This document shows positions 8,252 through 16,272 of a DNA stretch of 64,000 bases, in pieces (the first letter of the stretch is position 1; the number at the start of each line of letters is the position of its first letter). The translations under genes and the position numbers were made by a program. This DNA comes from Bin80 sp965203305 (lineage in GTDB: Bacteria > Bacteroidota > Rhodothermia > Rhodothermales > Bin80): positions 2,480,001-2,544,000 of the forward strand of contig OZ241874.1 in the NCBI GenBank assembly GCA_965203305.1, in the 5' to 3' direction. The notes beneath the pieces are model-generated. The model had not been told where the DNA came from, searched no databases, and saw nothing but the letters and a program-made list of their open reading frames with translations.

Positions 8252-9570
8252 CAGCGAGTCCTCCCTCGCATGCGACCACTCTTCATGAATCCGTCATAGT
8301 GACGCATGAGCAGATGACTCTCTACCTGTTTCAGCGTATCCAGCGTTACCCCAACCATGATCAGCAGACTCGTGCCTCCGAAGAACTGGGCGAACTGCTG
8401 CGTCTCCGTTAAGCCAAGCTGTACGGCAAAGGCAGGCAGAATTGCCGCGAACCCGATAAACAGCGAGCCTGGAAGTGTGACACGGGTCAGGATTGAATCA
8501 ATAAACTCACTCGTCTGCTTGCCCGGCCGAATGCCCGGAATAAACCCGCCCTGACGCTTCATCGTATCGGCCATCTCCTTGGGATTTACGGCAATCGCGG
8601 TGTAGAAATAGGTAAAGAAGACACACACGAAAAAGAAAATGATGGAATATCCCCAACTGGTAAAGTCCAGAAAGAGTGCACCGAAACGCTGCATCAGCTC
8701 ATTATTTGGAGCGAACTGGGCAATCGTGCCCGGCACGAACATAATGGACTGTGCAAAAATAATCGGCATGACTCCCGCTGCATTGACCCGGATCGGGAGA
8801 TATTGCGTGGTACCTCCATATACCTTCCGTCCAACAACACTCTTCGCATACCGGACTGGAATTCGCCGGGTGCCCTGGGTCATCAAAACAACAAATGCCG
8901 TGATCACGACCAGTACGCCGACCTCAAAAATGACAAGAAAAATATTGGCAGACTGCCGAATTTCATTGATAAATGCCTGCGGCAAAAATGCAATGATCCC
9001 AACCGTAATGATGAGCGAAATCCCGTTCCCGATCCCGTTTTCCGTAATGCGCTCTCCCAGCCACATTACGAACATCGTCCCGGCTGTAAGCACAATCACA
9101 GTCGTGACCATGAAGAATCCCTGCGGAATCACAATCGCAGACGGAACCGTTCCCCACAGGAACAGGCTGTAGCCAATGGACTGCAGCATGGTAATCCCTG
9201 CCGTTCCATAACGGGTCAGCTGGGTGATTTTTCGTCGTCCTTCTTCTCCTTCCCGCTGAAGTTTCTGGAAGTACGGAACTGCCGCCCCCAGGAGCTGGAT
9301 GATGATAGATGCCGTGATGTAGGGCATGATCCCCAGCGCGAATACGCCCGCCTGCAAAAAAGCCCCGCCAACGAAAAGGTTGAAGAATCCAAACAGATTG
9401 TTCGGGTCTCCCTGCGCAAACGCATTGGTCAGCGCAGTGGCATCAATCCCCGGCAGAGATACATAGGCCCCAACCCGATACATGATCAGAATCCCAAGCG
9501 TGTAAATGATGCGCTTGCGCAACTCTTCAATCTTCCAGATACTGCGCAAGCTGTCGGCAAATCCTGCCAT
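8251..9570 (-). CDS. secY: Preprotein translocase subunit SecY
   Basis: 439 residues with ten predicted membrane helices, the pore of the Sec translocon in the cytoplasmic membrane. Conserved stretches include ALGIMPYITASIIIQLL (helix 2 region), GIGNGISLII (start of helix 5) and NPKEMADTMKRQGGFIPGIRPG in the C5 cytoplasmic loop that contacts SecA and the ribosome. It follows rplO by 20 bases and its stop codon overlaps the map start. It would export the signal-peptide proteins elsewhere in this window. Confidence 0.97.
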   Translation of the reverse strand: MAGFADSLRSIWKIEELRKRIIYTLGILIMYRVGAYVSLPGIDATALTNAFAQGDPNNLFGFFNLFVGGAFLQAGVFALGIMPYITASIIIQLLGAAVPYFQKLQREGEEGRRKITQLTRYGTAGITMLQSIGYSLFLWGTVPSAIVIPQGFFMVTTVIVLTAGTMFVMWLGERITENGIGNGISLIITVGIIAFLPQAFINEIRQSANIFLVIFEVGVLVVITAFVVLMTQGTRRIPVRYAKSVVGRKVYGGTTQYLPIRVNAAGVMPIIFAQSIMFVPGTIAQFAPNNELMQRFGALFLDFTSWGYSIIFFFVCVFFTYFYTAIAVNPKEMADTMKRQGGFIPGIRPGKQTSEFIDSILTRVTLPGSLFIGFAAILPAFAVQLGLTETQQFAQFFGGTSLLIMVGVTLDTLKQVESHLLMRHYDGFMKSGRMRGRTR

Positions 9571-9590
9571 TCCGGGTTTTCTGTTCTCGT

Positions 9591-10061
9591 TTAGCTGGCT
9601 GAGAAGTGCTGAATGGAGCCCCCTGCCGCCTCGATCTTTGTGGCCGCCGACTTGCTGAACGCATGCGCTTCAATCTTCAGGGCAATAGCCAACTCTCCGC
9701 CTCCAAGTATTTTGATTCGATCTTTTTTGCGAATCACTCCCGCCTGGACCAGCGAATCTGGAGTAACAGGAACATCTGCACTCAACTTTCCAGATTCAAG
9801 CAGTGCATTCAGCTGGCTCAGGTTCAGTACGCAATAGGACACGCGGTTCGGATTCTTGAATCCAAACTTGGGCACCCTGCGCTGGAGAGGCATCTGTCCA
9901 CCCTCAAACCAGGATGGCATCCGACGATTGCCTGTCCGGCTCTTCTGTCCCTTGTTTCCTCGTGTGGAGCTGTGTCCCCCCTTGCCTGATCCTACCCCTC
10001 TGCCAAGTCGCTTGTTACGTCTTGTCGCCCCCTTGGCGGGTTTTAGTGTTGCCAGATTCAT
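9591..10061 (-). CDS. rplO: Large-subunit ribosomal protein uL15
   Basis: 156 residues. The Gly/Arg/Lys-rich N-terminal tail (GRGVGSGKGGHSSTRGNKGQKSR-type, residues 19-41) threads into 23S rRNA. The C-terminal globular part contains the KILGGGELAIAL motif. The first four bases overlap the end of rpmD (ATGA-type overlap), which supports coupled translation. Confidence 0.96.
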   Translation of the reverse strand: MNLATLKPAKGATRRNKRLGRGVGSGKGGHSSTRGNKGQKSRTGNRRMPSWFEGGQMPLQRRVPKFGFKNPNRVSYCVLNLSQLNALLESGKLSADVPVTPDSLVQAGVIRKKDRIKILGGGELAIALKIEAHAFSKSAATKIEAAGGSIQHFSAS

Positions 10062-10267
10062 TCGTTTACCTCAGCTTCCTGCTCTTGGGCAGTGATTTCT
10101 TCAATATGTACCAGATGAGAAACGGCACGCAACATGCCCCGAACGACCGGAGTGTCGTTGCGTACGACCGAATGATGCATACGACGCAAGCCCAAGGCTT
10201 TTACGGTCCGGCACTGACGGGCAGATGAGCCAATCAGGCTTCGTGATTGCGTAATCTTGAGTGCCAT
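10058..10267 (-). CDS. rpmD: Large-subunit ribosomal protein uL30
   Basis: 69 residues from the ATG at 10267. The upstream extension of the frame lies inside rpsE and is ignored. The sequence KITQSRSLIGSSARQCRTVKALGLRRMHHSV is the standard uL30 core (residues 4-34). A purine-rich GAAGGA lies 8 bases before the start, within the last codons of rpsE: one of the better Shine-Dalgarno-like sites in this cluster. It overlaps rplO by 4 bases. Confidence 0.95.
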   Translation of the reverse strand: MALKITQSRSLIGSSARQCRTVKALGLRRMHHSVVRNDTPVVRGMLRAVSHLVHIEEITAQEQEAEVNE

Positions 10268-10271
10268 TGTT

Positions 10272-10805
10272 TTATCCTTCAAATACGCGGCGAAGCGGGA
10301 TTCCCCGGCGACGGGCTACCTCAGCAGGGTGCTCCAGGGAGCGCAGGGCATTCATCGTTGCAGCGACCTGATTATGCGGGTTGCTGGTTCCCAGCGATTT
10401 GGAGAGCACATTCGTAATTCCTGCACATTCCAATACGGCACGTACACCGCCGCCAGCGATTACACCAGTTCCAGGGGATGCCGGTTTCAGGAGTACCCGG
10501 CCTGCGTCTTTCTTGCCAATCACACGATGCGGAATCGTGCCACTCTTTGTAACTGGAACAGAAATCAGCCGTTTCTTCGCATCTTCTGTGCCTTTCTTGA
10601 TGGCATCTGCCACTTCATTCGCCTTGCCAAGTCCGACACCTACATGGCCATGACCATCCCCGACGACAACAACCGCATTAAACGAAAAGCGACGGCCTCC
10701 TTTCACCACTTTGGATACACGTTTCACCTTCACCAGACGGTCAATCCATTCCGTCTGTTCAGATGACTCGTTCGAAGTATGCTGCTGGTTCTGTGCTCTC
10801 TGCAT
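10272..10805 (-). CDS. rpsE: Small-subunit ribosomal protein uS5
   Basis: 177 residues. The double-stranded RNA-binding fold lies around residues 20-85 (DRLVKVKRVSKVVKGGRR, with the conserved GNGxGHVGxGxGKA-like segment at GDGHGHVGVGLGKA). The second S5 domain carries GTGVIAGGGVRAVLE and CAGITNVLSKSLGTSNPHN. It shapes the mRNA entry channel and affects decoding accuracy. Located between rplR and rpmD. Confidence 0.97.
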   Translation of the reverse strand: MQRAQNQQHTSNESSEQTEWIDRLVKVKRVSKVVKGGRRFSFNAVVVVGDGHGHVGVGLGKANEVADAIKKGTEDAKKRLISVPVTKSGTIPHRVIGKKDAGRVLLKPASPGTGVIAGGGVRAVLECAGITNVLSKSLGTSNPHNQVAATMNALRSLEHPAEVARRRGIPLRRVFEG

Positions 10806-10831
10806 TCCCTGTTTTTGCTTAATCTAGTCTT

Positions 10832-11197
10832 TTAGAACTCCAGTCCGCCTTTCCGTGCACCCTCTGCCAGCGAACGGACACGTCCATGATACCGGTACCC
10901 ATTCCGGTCAAACACCACTTTCCTGATGCCGCTTTCGGTTGCACGGACAGCGAGACGCTCTCCCACGACCAGTCCAGCACTGACCGGCGAGTCAGCTTCA
11001 TGTCCCTCGTCAAGCGATGAGGCAGCGGCCAGAGTCCGGCGTTCATCATCATCTATCAGCTGTGCGTAGATATTGCGATTGCTCCGGAACACGGTCAGCC
11101 TGGGACGTTCTGCCGTCCCGTGCACCTTGCGCCGAATGCTTCGCTTCGTCCGGTATCTCCGCACAGATTTAGCTGATTTAAGTTTGCGAGTGGCCAT
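10832..11197 (-). CDS. rplR: Large-subunit ribosomal protein uL18
   Basis: 121 residues. A 5S rRNA-binding protein of the central protuberance. A basic N-terminus (KSAKSVRRYRTKRSIRRKV) is followed by RPRLTVFRSNRNIYAQLIDD and the C-terminal VVFDRNGYRYHGRVRSLAEGARKGG signature. Spaced 13 bases after rplF and 26 before rpsE. Confidence 0.96.
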   Translation of the reverse strand: MATRKLKSAKSVRRYRTKRSIRRKVHGTAERPRLTVFRSNRNIYAQLIDDDERRTLAAASSLDEGHEADSPVSAGLVVGERLAVRATESGIRKVVFDRNGYRYHGRVRSLAEGARKGGLEF

Positions 11198-11210
11198 GCC
11201 TGCTGATCAA

Positions 11211-11768
11211 TTATTTGGATGCCGTCTTGCCGGCTTTTCTTCGTACATACTCGCCCACATAACGAATCCCTTTTCCCTTGTAGGGCTCTGGCGGACGCAG
11301 AGAGCGAATCTTTGCTGCGACCTGTCCCACTGCCTGCTTGTCAATCCCGGATACTTTCACCCTGGGATTCTTGCCACGCCCTCCACTTTCAGCTTCAATC
11401 TTTACCCCTTCAGGAGGAACGAAGTAGATGGGATGAGAATACCCGACAGCCAATTCCAGCACCCCATTTTTCACTTCCGCCCGCGTACCTACTCCGATGA
11501 CTTCCAGTTCCTTCGCAAACCCTTCCGTAACCCCGATCACCATATTCGCCAGAAGGGAGCGGTACAGTCCATGCATGGCACGGTGGCGTTTCTGGTCTGT
11601 AGGCCTTGCCACCGTGAGCTGATTGTCATCTTGCGACAGTGTCAATTCGGGAGATACCTGAAGATGCAGGGTCCCCCCAGGCCCTCTCACTGTGACAGCA
11701 TTGCCACCAGAGATATCCAGCTTCACCCCCTCGCTCACCGTAATGCTTTGTTTTCCGATCCTTGACAT
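11211..11768 (-). CDS. rplF: Large-subunit ribosomal protein uL6
   Basis: 185 residues made of two homologous alpha/beta domains near the factor-binding site of the 50S subunit. Starts MSRIGKQSITV. The C-terminal domain contains VSGIDKQAVGQVAAKIRS and ends with PPEPYKGKGIRYVGEYVRRK, the L6 signature. Spaced 6 bases after rpsH. Confidence 0.96.
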   Translation of the reverse strand: MSRIGKQSITVSEGVKLDISGGNAVTVRGPGGTLHLQVSPELTLSQDDNQLTVARPTDQKRHRAMHGLYRSLLANMVIGVTEGFAKELEVIGVGTRAEVKNGVLELAVGYSHPIYFVPPEGVKIEAESGGRGKNPRVKVSGIDKQAVGQVAAKIRSLRPPEPYKGKGIRYVGEYVRRKAGKTASK

Positions 11769-11774
11769 ATCATA

Positions 11775-12176
11775 TTAAAATACATGTGCAAGCACTTCAC
11801 CACCAATACGGATTCGCGCTGCTTCCTTGTCGGTCATGACTCCCTGAGAGGTAGACAGGATGGCAACCCCCAGCCCATTCTCCACCCGTGGCAGATTGTT
11901 TGCATTTACATAGACCCGCAGACCTGGCTTGGATATCCGCTTCATGGAACGGATCGCTCCATTCCCGTGGCGATCATACTTCAGAAAAATCCGCAACCGT
12001 CCCTGTCCATCATCGTCCACATTCAGGAACCTCGTAATGTACCCCTTGTCTTTCAGGATCTGCGTGATTGCCCGCTTGATTCTTGATGCCGGAATATCTG
12101 TATATCTGTGCCCCGCCATTTGTGCATTGCGCAATCTGGCGAGGTAATCACCCACTGGATCTGTAATCACTCCCAT
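11775..12176 (-). CDS. rpsH: Small-subunit ribosomal protein uS8
   Basis: 133 residues. A primary 16S rRNA binder essential for the 30S central domain. Starts MGVITDPVGDYLARLRNAQ and ends with the S8 signature VAILSTSQGVMTDKEARR-like (AILSTSQGVMTDKEAARI) and GGEVLAHVF. In E. coli S8 represses the spc operon; no matching site was looked for beyond inspection. Spaced 6 bases after rpsN. Confidence 0.96.
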   Translation of the reverse strand: MGVITDPVGDYLARLRNAQMAGHRYTDIPASRIKRAITQILKDKGYITRFLNVDDDGQGRLRIFLKYDRHGNGAIRSMKRISKPGLRVYVNANNLPRVENGLGVAILSTSQGVMTDKEAARIRIGGEVLAHVF

Positions 12177-12182
12177 TTCTAG

Positions 12183-12452
12183 TTACCAGCTTGATTTGCG
12201 AACGCCGGGAATTTTTCCAGCCCGAGCCATATCACGAAAAGCAATCCTTGACAGCCCGTACACCCGAATATATCCCCGTGCACGCCCCGTGAGCTGACAC
12301 CTGTTTCGCAGTCTTGACGGACTCGCATCACGTGGAAGCAACTGCAAGGCGGCATACTCTCCTTTGGCACGAAGCTCTGCCCTGCGTTCCGCATATTTTG
12401 CAACCGTCCGCTCACGCTTCCTTTGACGGGCTATTACACTCTTTTTTGCCAT
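12183..12452 (-). CDS. rpsN: Small-subunit ribosomal protein uS14, zinc-free form
   Basis: 89 residues, the longer zinc-independent form of uS14: MAKKSVIARQRKRERTVAKY at the start and GRARGYIRVYGLSRIAFRDM near the end, with only one Cys (in NRCQLTGR). The CXXC pairs of the 61-residue zinc form are absent. Together with the zinc-free bL36 this suggests a ribosome with a low zinc need. The 104 bases upstream, before rplE ends, are unusually long for this operon and hold a repeat. Confidence 0.96.
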   Translation of the reverse strand: MAKKSVIARQRKRERTVAKYAERRAELRAKGEYAALQLLPRDASPSRLRNRCQLTGRARGYIRVYGLSRIAFRDMARAGKIPGVRKSSW

Positions 12453-12478
12453 AAACTTTGTTTTCTTTCTTTTAAGGC

Positions 12479-12546
12479 GTTTGCAAAACTGTCTTCATGC
12501 CTGATCAGATGTGCCTTACGCATTCGCAGAGTGATTTTTGCAAGTA
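12479..12546. repeat. Dispersed short repeat, copy inside the spc operon
   Basis: Between rpsN and rplE. On the + strand it opens GTTTGCAAAACTGTCTTCAT and closes GATTTTTGCAAG, so the ends are inverted (TTGCAAAA / TTTTTGCAA). It aligns with the repeats at 32322-32420 and 51013-51110 and with the reverse strand of 60701-60796. The shared core is CTTGCAAAAATATCTTCATxCCTGxxxxGATxTGCCTxxAxGCA. It may form a hairpin in the operon mRNA. Alignment was by eye. Confidence 0.55.
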
Positions 12547-12556
12547 GCTTTTTCTG

Positions 12557-13123
12557 TCAGGAGGAAGCTTGTCTGCGTACAAACGGCATCCCCAGCTCCT
12601 TGAGCAGGGAAAAGGCTTCTTCATCCGAAGAGGCACTGGTCACGAACGTAAGCCCCAGCCCTGATATACGATCAATCTGATCTACATTAATTTCCGGAAA
12701 AATAATCTGCTCCCGGATTCCCAGGGAATAGTTTCCCCGCCCGTCAAAACTGCCATCTGGAATCCCGCGAAAATCTCGTACACGCGGCAGAGCCAGCGTG
12801 ATCAGGCGATCCAGAAACTCCCACATGCGATCCCCCCGCAGGGTTACGCTGGCCCCAATGGGCATGCCTTCCCGGAGCTTGAAGTTTGAGACACTTCTGC
12901 GTGCACGCCGCACAACTGGCTGCTGTCCGGTGATCCGTCGCAATTCATCTACTGCGCCGTCCAGAAGTTTCTGGTTCTGGGTGGCTTCCCCCACTCCCTT
13001 GTTCACGGTGATCTTCACCAGACGGGGAACCTGCATCAGGTTCTTGTAGGAGAACTGCTTGCTCAGCTGAGCAACGATCTCTGATTTGTAGCGCGTCTTC
13101 AAGCGCGGCTCATACTTTGCCAT
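12557..13123 (-). CDS. rplE: Large-subunit ribosomal protein uL5
   Basis: 188 residues. Binds 5S rRNA and contacts the P-site tRNA. Conserved segments: NLMQVPRLVKITVNKGVGEA near 29-48, TGQQPVVRRARRSVSNFKLREG with the typical basic loop, and FPEINVDQIDRISGLGLTFVTSA near the end. The long interval to rpsN downstream contains a repeat. It follows rplX by 4 bases. Confidence 0.97.
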   Translation of the reverse strand: MAKYEPRLKTRYKSEIVAQLSKQFSYKNLMQVPRLVKITVNKGVGEATQNQKLLDGAVDELRRITGQQPVVRRARRSVSNFKLREGMPIGASVTLRGDRMWEFLDRLITLALPRVRDFRGIPDGSFDGRGNYSLGIREQIIFPEINVDQIDRISGLGLTFVTSASSDEEAFSLLKELGMPFVRRQASS

Positions 13124-13127
13124 AGCT

Positions 13128-13508
13128 TTAATTCAGTTCCTCCCCGGTTGTCTTCGCATAGCGCACCCACTCTCCCCGCCCAGTTCCAGCGTCCTGAATA
13201 CGTTTTCGTCCAATTCGAGTTGCCTCGCCATTACTGTCCACAGGCTGCACATTGGAAATATGAATCGAAATCTCTCGCTGTACCCTGCTTCCCTGAGGAT
13301 AGGTCTGATTGCGGCGAGTATGCCGGATTCGCAAATTCACGCCTTCCACAATTACACGCTCCTTGTCCGGGTAGACCTGAAGAACTTTCCCTACATATCC
13401 CCGCTCCCGGTCAGCCGCCCCTTTGCATGCCGTGATTGCTTTTGTCAGCATCACCATGTCACCTTTCTTAACATGGGTCTTTTTTGTTTTCCTTCGTGAC
13501 CTGGACAT
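13128..13508 (-). CDS. rplX: Large-subunit ribosomal protein uL24
   Basis: 126 residues. A KOW domain (KKGDMVMLTKAITACKGAADRERGYVGKVLQV, shown in part, residues 15-45) initiates 50S assembly. The C-terminal region retains INPGGIE-like contacts in altered form (RIGRKRIQDAGTGRGEWVRYAKTTGEEL). Spaced 14 bases after rplN and 4 before rplE. Confidence 0.94.
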   Translation of the reverse strand: MSRSRRKTKKTHVKKGDMVMLTKAITACKGAADRERGYVGKVLQVYPDKERVIVEGVNLRIRHTRRNQTYPQGSRVQREISIHISNVQPVDSNGEATRIGRKRIQDAGTGRGEWVRYAKTTGEELN

Positions 13509-13522
13509 ATTCTTTAATCCCT

Positions 13523-13891
13523 TTAGATGACCTCTGGAGCCAGGGAAACGATACGCATATACTGTTTTTCGCGCAACTCCCGGGCAACCGGTCCAAAAAT
13601 TCTCGTCCCTCTGGGCTCGCCCTGCGCATTCAGCAGAACAGCCGCATTTTCATCAAACCGGATATACGAGCCATCCGGGCGCCTGACTTCTTTGCGGGTG
13701 CGTACCACAACCGCTCTGGATACGTCTCCTTTCTTGACATTGCCGCCAGGGATTGCCGACTTCACGGAGACAACAATTCTGTCTCCAATCCGTGCGTACC
13801 GCCGGCCGCTCCCGCCGAGTACACGAATACACAAGACTTCCTTTGCGCCGCTATTGTCGGCAACGGCCAGCCTGGACTCTTGCTGTATCAT
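13523..13891 (-). CDS. rplN: Large-subunit ribosomal protein uL14
   Basis: 122 residues, standard length. Starts MIQQESRLAVADNSGAKEVLCIRVLGG and shows VKKGDVSRAVVVRTRKEVRRPDG, the L14 signature, ending in FGPVARELREKQYMRIVSLAPEVI (cited in parts). Sits at the subunit interface. First gene of the spc part of the cluster, 9 bases after rpsQ. Confidence 0.97.
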   Translation of the reverse strand: MIQQESRLAVADNSGAKEVLCIRVLGGSGRRYARIGDRIVVSVKSAIPGGNVKKGDVSRAVVVRTRKEVRRPDGSYIRFDENAAVLLNAQGEPRGTRIFGPVARELREKQYMRIVSLAPEVI

Positions 13892-13900
13892 GGGATCAAC

Positions 13901-14164
13901 TTATTTCGCACGCTCCACAATCTCCAGCAGTCGCCACCGCTTGTTCTTGCTGAGCGGACGCACCTCGGTGATTCGAACTGTATCCCCCTCTCGGGCTTCC
14001 TCTTTTTCATCGTGTACAAAAAGGCTGCTGCTTTTCTTGATAAACTTTCCATAAATGGGATGGCGTACCTGACGCTGAATGCCAACGACAATGGTCTTGT
14101 TCATCTTATTGCTGACCACAACGCCGGTCCGCTCCTTCCGGGAAGATCTTTTCACCTCACTCAT
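13901..14164 (-). CDS. rpsQ: Small-subunit ribosomal protein uS17
   Basis: 87 residues. OB-fold 16S rRNA-binding protein. Recognised by RTGVVVSNKMNKTIVVGI, then HPIYGKFIKKSSSLFVHDE and EGDTVRITEVRPLSKNKRW. The start overlaps the end of rpmC by 8 bases, indicating coupling. Last gene of the S10 part of the cluster. Confidence 0.96.
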   Translation of the reverse strand: MSEVKRSSRKERTGVVVSNKMNKTIVVGIQRQVRHPIYGKFIKKSSSLFVHDEKEEAREGDTVRITEVRPLSKNKRWRLLEIVERAK

Positions 14165-14363
14165 GATTGTCCTGGCTGGCCCGTTCCTTTAGAATTGTTT
14201 TTAACCGTGCCAGAAAGCGACGCTTTTCCCTGAGCAGCATCGGATTTTCCAACTGTGCAATGGCATGCCGGAATCTCAGTTCGGACAGTTGCTCCTGTTC
14301 TTCACGAATCCGCTCCTGCACCTCCTGCGTACTGAGTTCCCGTATGTCAGCCGCTTTCATCAT
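14157..14363 (-). CDS. rpmC: Large-subunit ribosomal protein uL29
   Basis: 68 residues, two-helix protein at the tunnel exit and part of the docking site for signal recognition particle and trigger factor. KAADIRELSTQEVQERI is followed by LSELRFRHAIAQLENPMLL and the end helix RRFLARLKTILKER. Two ATGs in tandem (14363 and 14360) are equally possible starts. Overlaps rpsQ by 8 bases. Confidence 0.95.
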   Translation of the reverse strand: MMKAADIRELSTQEVQERIREEQEQLSELRFRHAIAQLENPMLLREKRRFLARLKTILKERASQDNHE

Positions 14364-14366
14364 AAT

Positions 14367-14792
14367 CTAGTTCTCCACATAGTCAGGTCGTACCACGAAT
14401 TTTGTTTTGATCGGCAATTTTTGCTGTGCCAGCCGCATGGACTCTTTCGCAAGCTCAAGCGGCACTCCGCCACCAATTTCGAACAGGATCCGCCCGGGGT
14501 GAACCGGGGCCGCCCAGTGATCAATCGCACCTTTCCCCTTCCCCATGCGAACCTCTGCGGGCTTGCTGGTGATCGGCTTGTCTGGAAATATCCGAATGTA
14601 CACTTTCCCCACACGCTGCATCCGGCGGGTCATGGCAATCCTTGCTGCCTCAATCTGCCGGCTGGAGATTCTGCCCGGCTCAAGAGCCTTGATCCCAAAA
14701 TCTCCAAAATCCACCCGCGTACCACGCGTGGCATTTCCTCTGATCCGTCCTTTTTGCTGCTTGCGGTACTTTGTCCGCTTCGGCATTAACAT
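14367..14792 (-). CDS. rplP: Large-subunit ribosomal protein uL16
   Basis: 141 residues. Starts MLMPKRTKYRKQQKGRIRGNA, matching the family start; a second ATG at 14786 also fits. Contains GRISSRQIEAARIAMTRRMQR, then IRIFPDKPITSKPAEVRMGKGKGA (parts), and the VHPGRILFEIGG end. It organises the A-site tRNA region of the 50S subunit. Confidence 0.97.
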   Translation of the reverse strand: MLMPKRTKYRKQQKGRIRGNATRGTRVDFGDFGIKALEPGRISSRQIEAARIAMTRRMQRVGKVYIRIFPDKPITSKPAEVRMGKGKGAIDHWAAPVHPGRILFEIGGGVPLELAKESMRLAQQKLPIKTKFVVRPDYVEN

Positions 14793-14826
14793 GATTTCAC
14801 GCCTGTTTTATCTCTGACAGTTTCTG

Positions 14827-15624
14827 TTAGCTGCTTCGTCTGCGACCGCCGCCCCGGGCATTTCCTCGTCTGGAACGAGCTCCGCGATTGTTTCGGCGCC
14901 GATCCCGCGCCTTGCTGCTTTCACTGCCTCGGCCTCCCGTCTGCATTTGCCTCAACTGCTGCCGCTGAGCCTGAACATTCGGGCTCAAGTCCGGCCGTCC
15001 AAGTATTTCACCACGGTAGACCCATACTTTCACTCCGGTGGTTCCGTATATGGAATACGCAGTAGCCTCTGCATAGTCAATATCTGCCCGAATCGTATGG
15101 AGCGGGACGCGTCCTTCCAGGTACTGCTCTACCCGTCCCATTTCGGCACCTCCAAGTCTCCCGCTCACGCGTATGCGAATGCCTTGGGCTCCCATGCGCA
15201 TGGCTCCCTGCAGAGCCTGTTTCATGGCACGGCGAAAAGATACACGCCCCTCCAGCTGCTGGGCTACATTCTGGGCAACCAGACTGGCATCCAGTTCGGG
15301 ACGCTTGATCTCATTGATATTGATCTGCACATCCTTGGTGGTAATCCGCTTGAGTTCTTCCCGAAGCTTCTCTACTTCCTGCCCGCCCTGCCCGATGACC
15401 ACACCTGGTCTGCTGGTGTGCAGGGTGAGGATGATTCGTTTTGGCGTACGCTCAATCACAACGCGACTGAGCCCAGCCCGCTTCAGGCGCACCGACAGGT
15501 ACCTCCGAATCTCCTCATCTTCAAAGAGCTTGGCAGCAATATCTTTTTTTCTGGCATACCAGTTCGAATCCCATCCCCGTATGGTACCAAGACGAAAGCC
15601 TACTGGATGTGTTTTCTGACCCAT
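14827..15624 (-). CDS. rpsC: Small-subunit ribosomal protein uS3 with Arg/Gly-rich tail
   Basis: 265 residues from the ATG at 15624, the conserved MGQKTHPVGFRLG start; the upstream extension lies over the rplV end. The KH type-2 domain has the RNA-binding loop VIGQGG at about residues 76-81. The C-terminal domain ends with GTTGVKVWVYRGEIL. After it come about 45 residues rich in Gln, Arg, Gly and Ser with repeated RG and RR pairs, so the protein is longer than the 210-235 residues usual for bacterial uS3. Forms the mRNA entry pore. Confidence 0.96.
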   Translation of the reverse strand: MGQKTHPVGFRLGTIRGWDSNWYARKKDIAAKLFEDEEIRRYLSVRLKRAGLSRVVIERTPKRIILTLHTSRPGVVIGQGGQEVEKLREELKRITTKDVQININEIKRPELDASLVAQNVAQQLEGRVSFRRAMKQALQGAMRMGAQGIRIRVSGRLGGAEMGRVEQYLEGRVPLHTIRADIDYAEATAYSIYGTTGVKVWVYRGEILGRPDLSPNVQAQRQQLRQMQTGGRGSESSKARDRRRNNRGARSRRGNARGGGRRRSS

Positions 15625-15637
15625 TTCCTGTCGCTGG

Positions 15638-15982
15638 TTATACTTCGGTCCGTACAATGACTGTGAGATGACTCATACGCTTCTTGATCCGGTGTGCCCT
15701 CCCGCGGGCTGCGGGCCGAAACCGCTTCAGCATCGGTCCTTCATCTACCCTAACTTCTTTTATGAAGAGAGTGTCTTCGTCAAATCTTTCCTCTGGATTC
15801 ATGTGTATGAGATTGTGGACTGCAGACCTGATTGCCAGTGAAACGGGCCGGGTCGCGGCCTGTGGCAGAAAATGCAGAATACTCAGTGCTTCCGAAACGG
15901 ACCGCCCCCGAACTACATTTACCACACGACGCATCTTGCGTGGCGAACCGGGAATATATCTGCGTACTGCGCGTGCCTCCAT
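15638..15982 (-). CDS. rplV: Large-subunit ribosomal protein uL22
   Basis: 114 residues. The long beta-hairpin that lines the exit tunnel is encoded in the C-terminal third (FIKEVRVDEGPMLKRFRPAARGRAHRIKKRMSH; the signature runs from about residue 72). The N-terminus is MEARAVRRYIPGSPRKMRRVV. Spaced 6 bases after rpsS and 13 before rpsC. Confidence 0.96.
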   Translation of the reverse strand: MEARAVRRYIPGSPRKMRRVVNVVRGRSVSEALSILHFLPQAATRPVSLAIRSAVHNLIHMNPEERFDEDTLFIKEVRVDEGPMLKRFRPAARGRAHRIKKRMSHLTVIVRTEV

Positions 15983-15988
15983 GGTGTC

Positions 15989-16270
15989 CTAGTTTCCTCG
16001 TCTGTCTTTTTTGGCTCCGGCATGCCCCCGGAAATTCCGGGTCGGGGAGAATTCCCCCAGACGGTGCCCAACCATATTCTCCGTCACATAAACGGGAATG
16101 AACTGTCTCCCGTTATGGACCGCGAAGGTATGTCCTACAAAGTCAGGCGTAATCATGGACGCGCGGCTCCAGGTTTTAATGACCTTCTTCTTGTCTGACT
16201 GATTCAGCTGATCCACCTTGCTCTGGAGCTTGTGGTGAACGAACGGACCTTTTTTTAGTGATCTAGCCAT
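15989..16270 (-). CDS. rpsS: Small-subunit ribosomal protein uS19
   Basis: 93 residues. Starts MARSLKKGPFVHHKLQSKV and carries the S19 signature FVPVYVTENMVGHRLGEFSPTR in the form IPVYVTENMVGHRLGEF. Head protein that pairs with uS13 next to the A site. Spaced 2 bases after rplB. Confidence 0.97.
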   Translation of the reverse strand: MARSLKKGPFVHHKLQSKVDQLNQSDKKKVIKTWSRASMITPDFVGHTFAVHNGRQFIPVYVTENMVGHRLGEFSPTRNFRGHAGAKKDRRGN

Positions 16271-16272
16271 GA

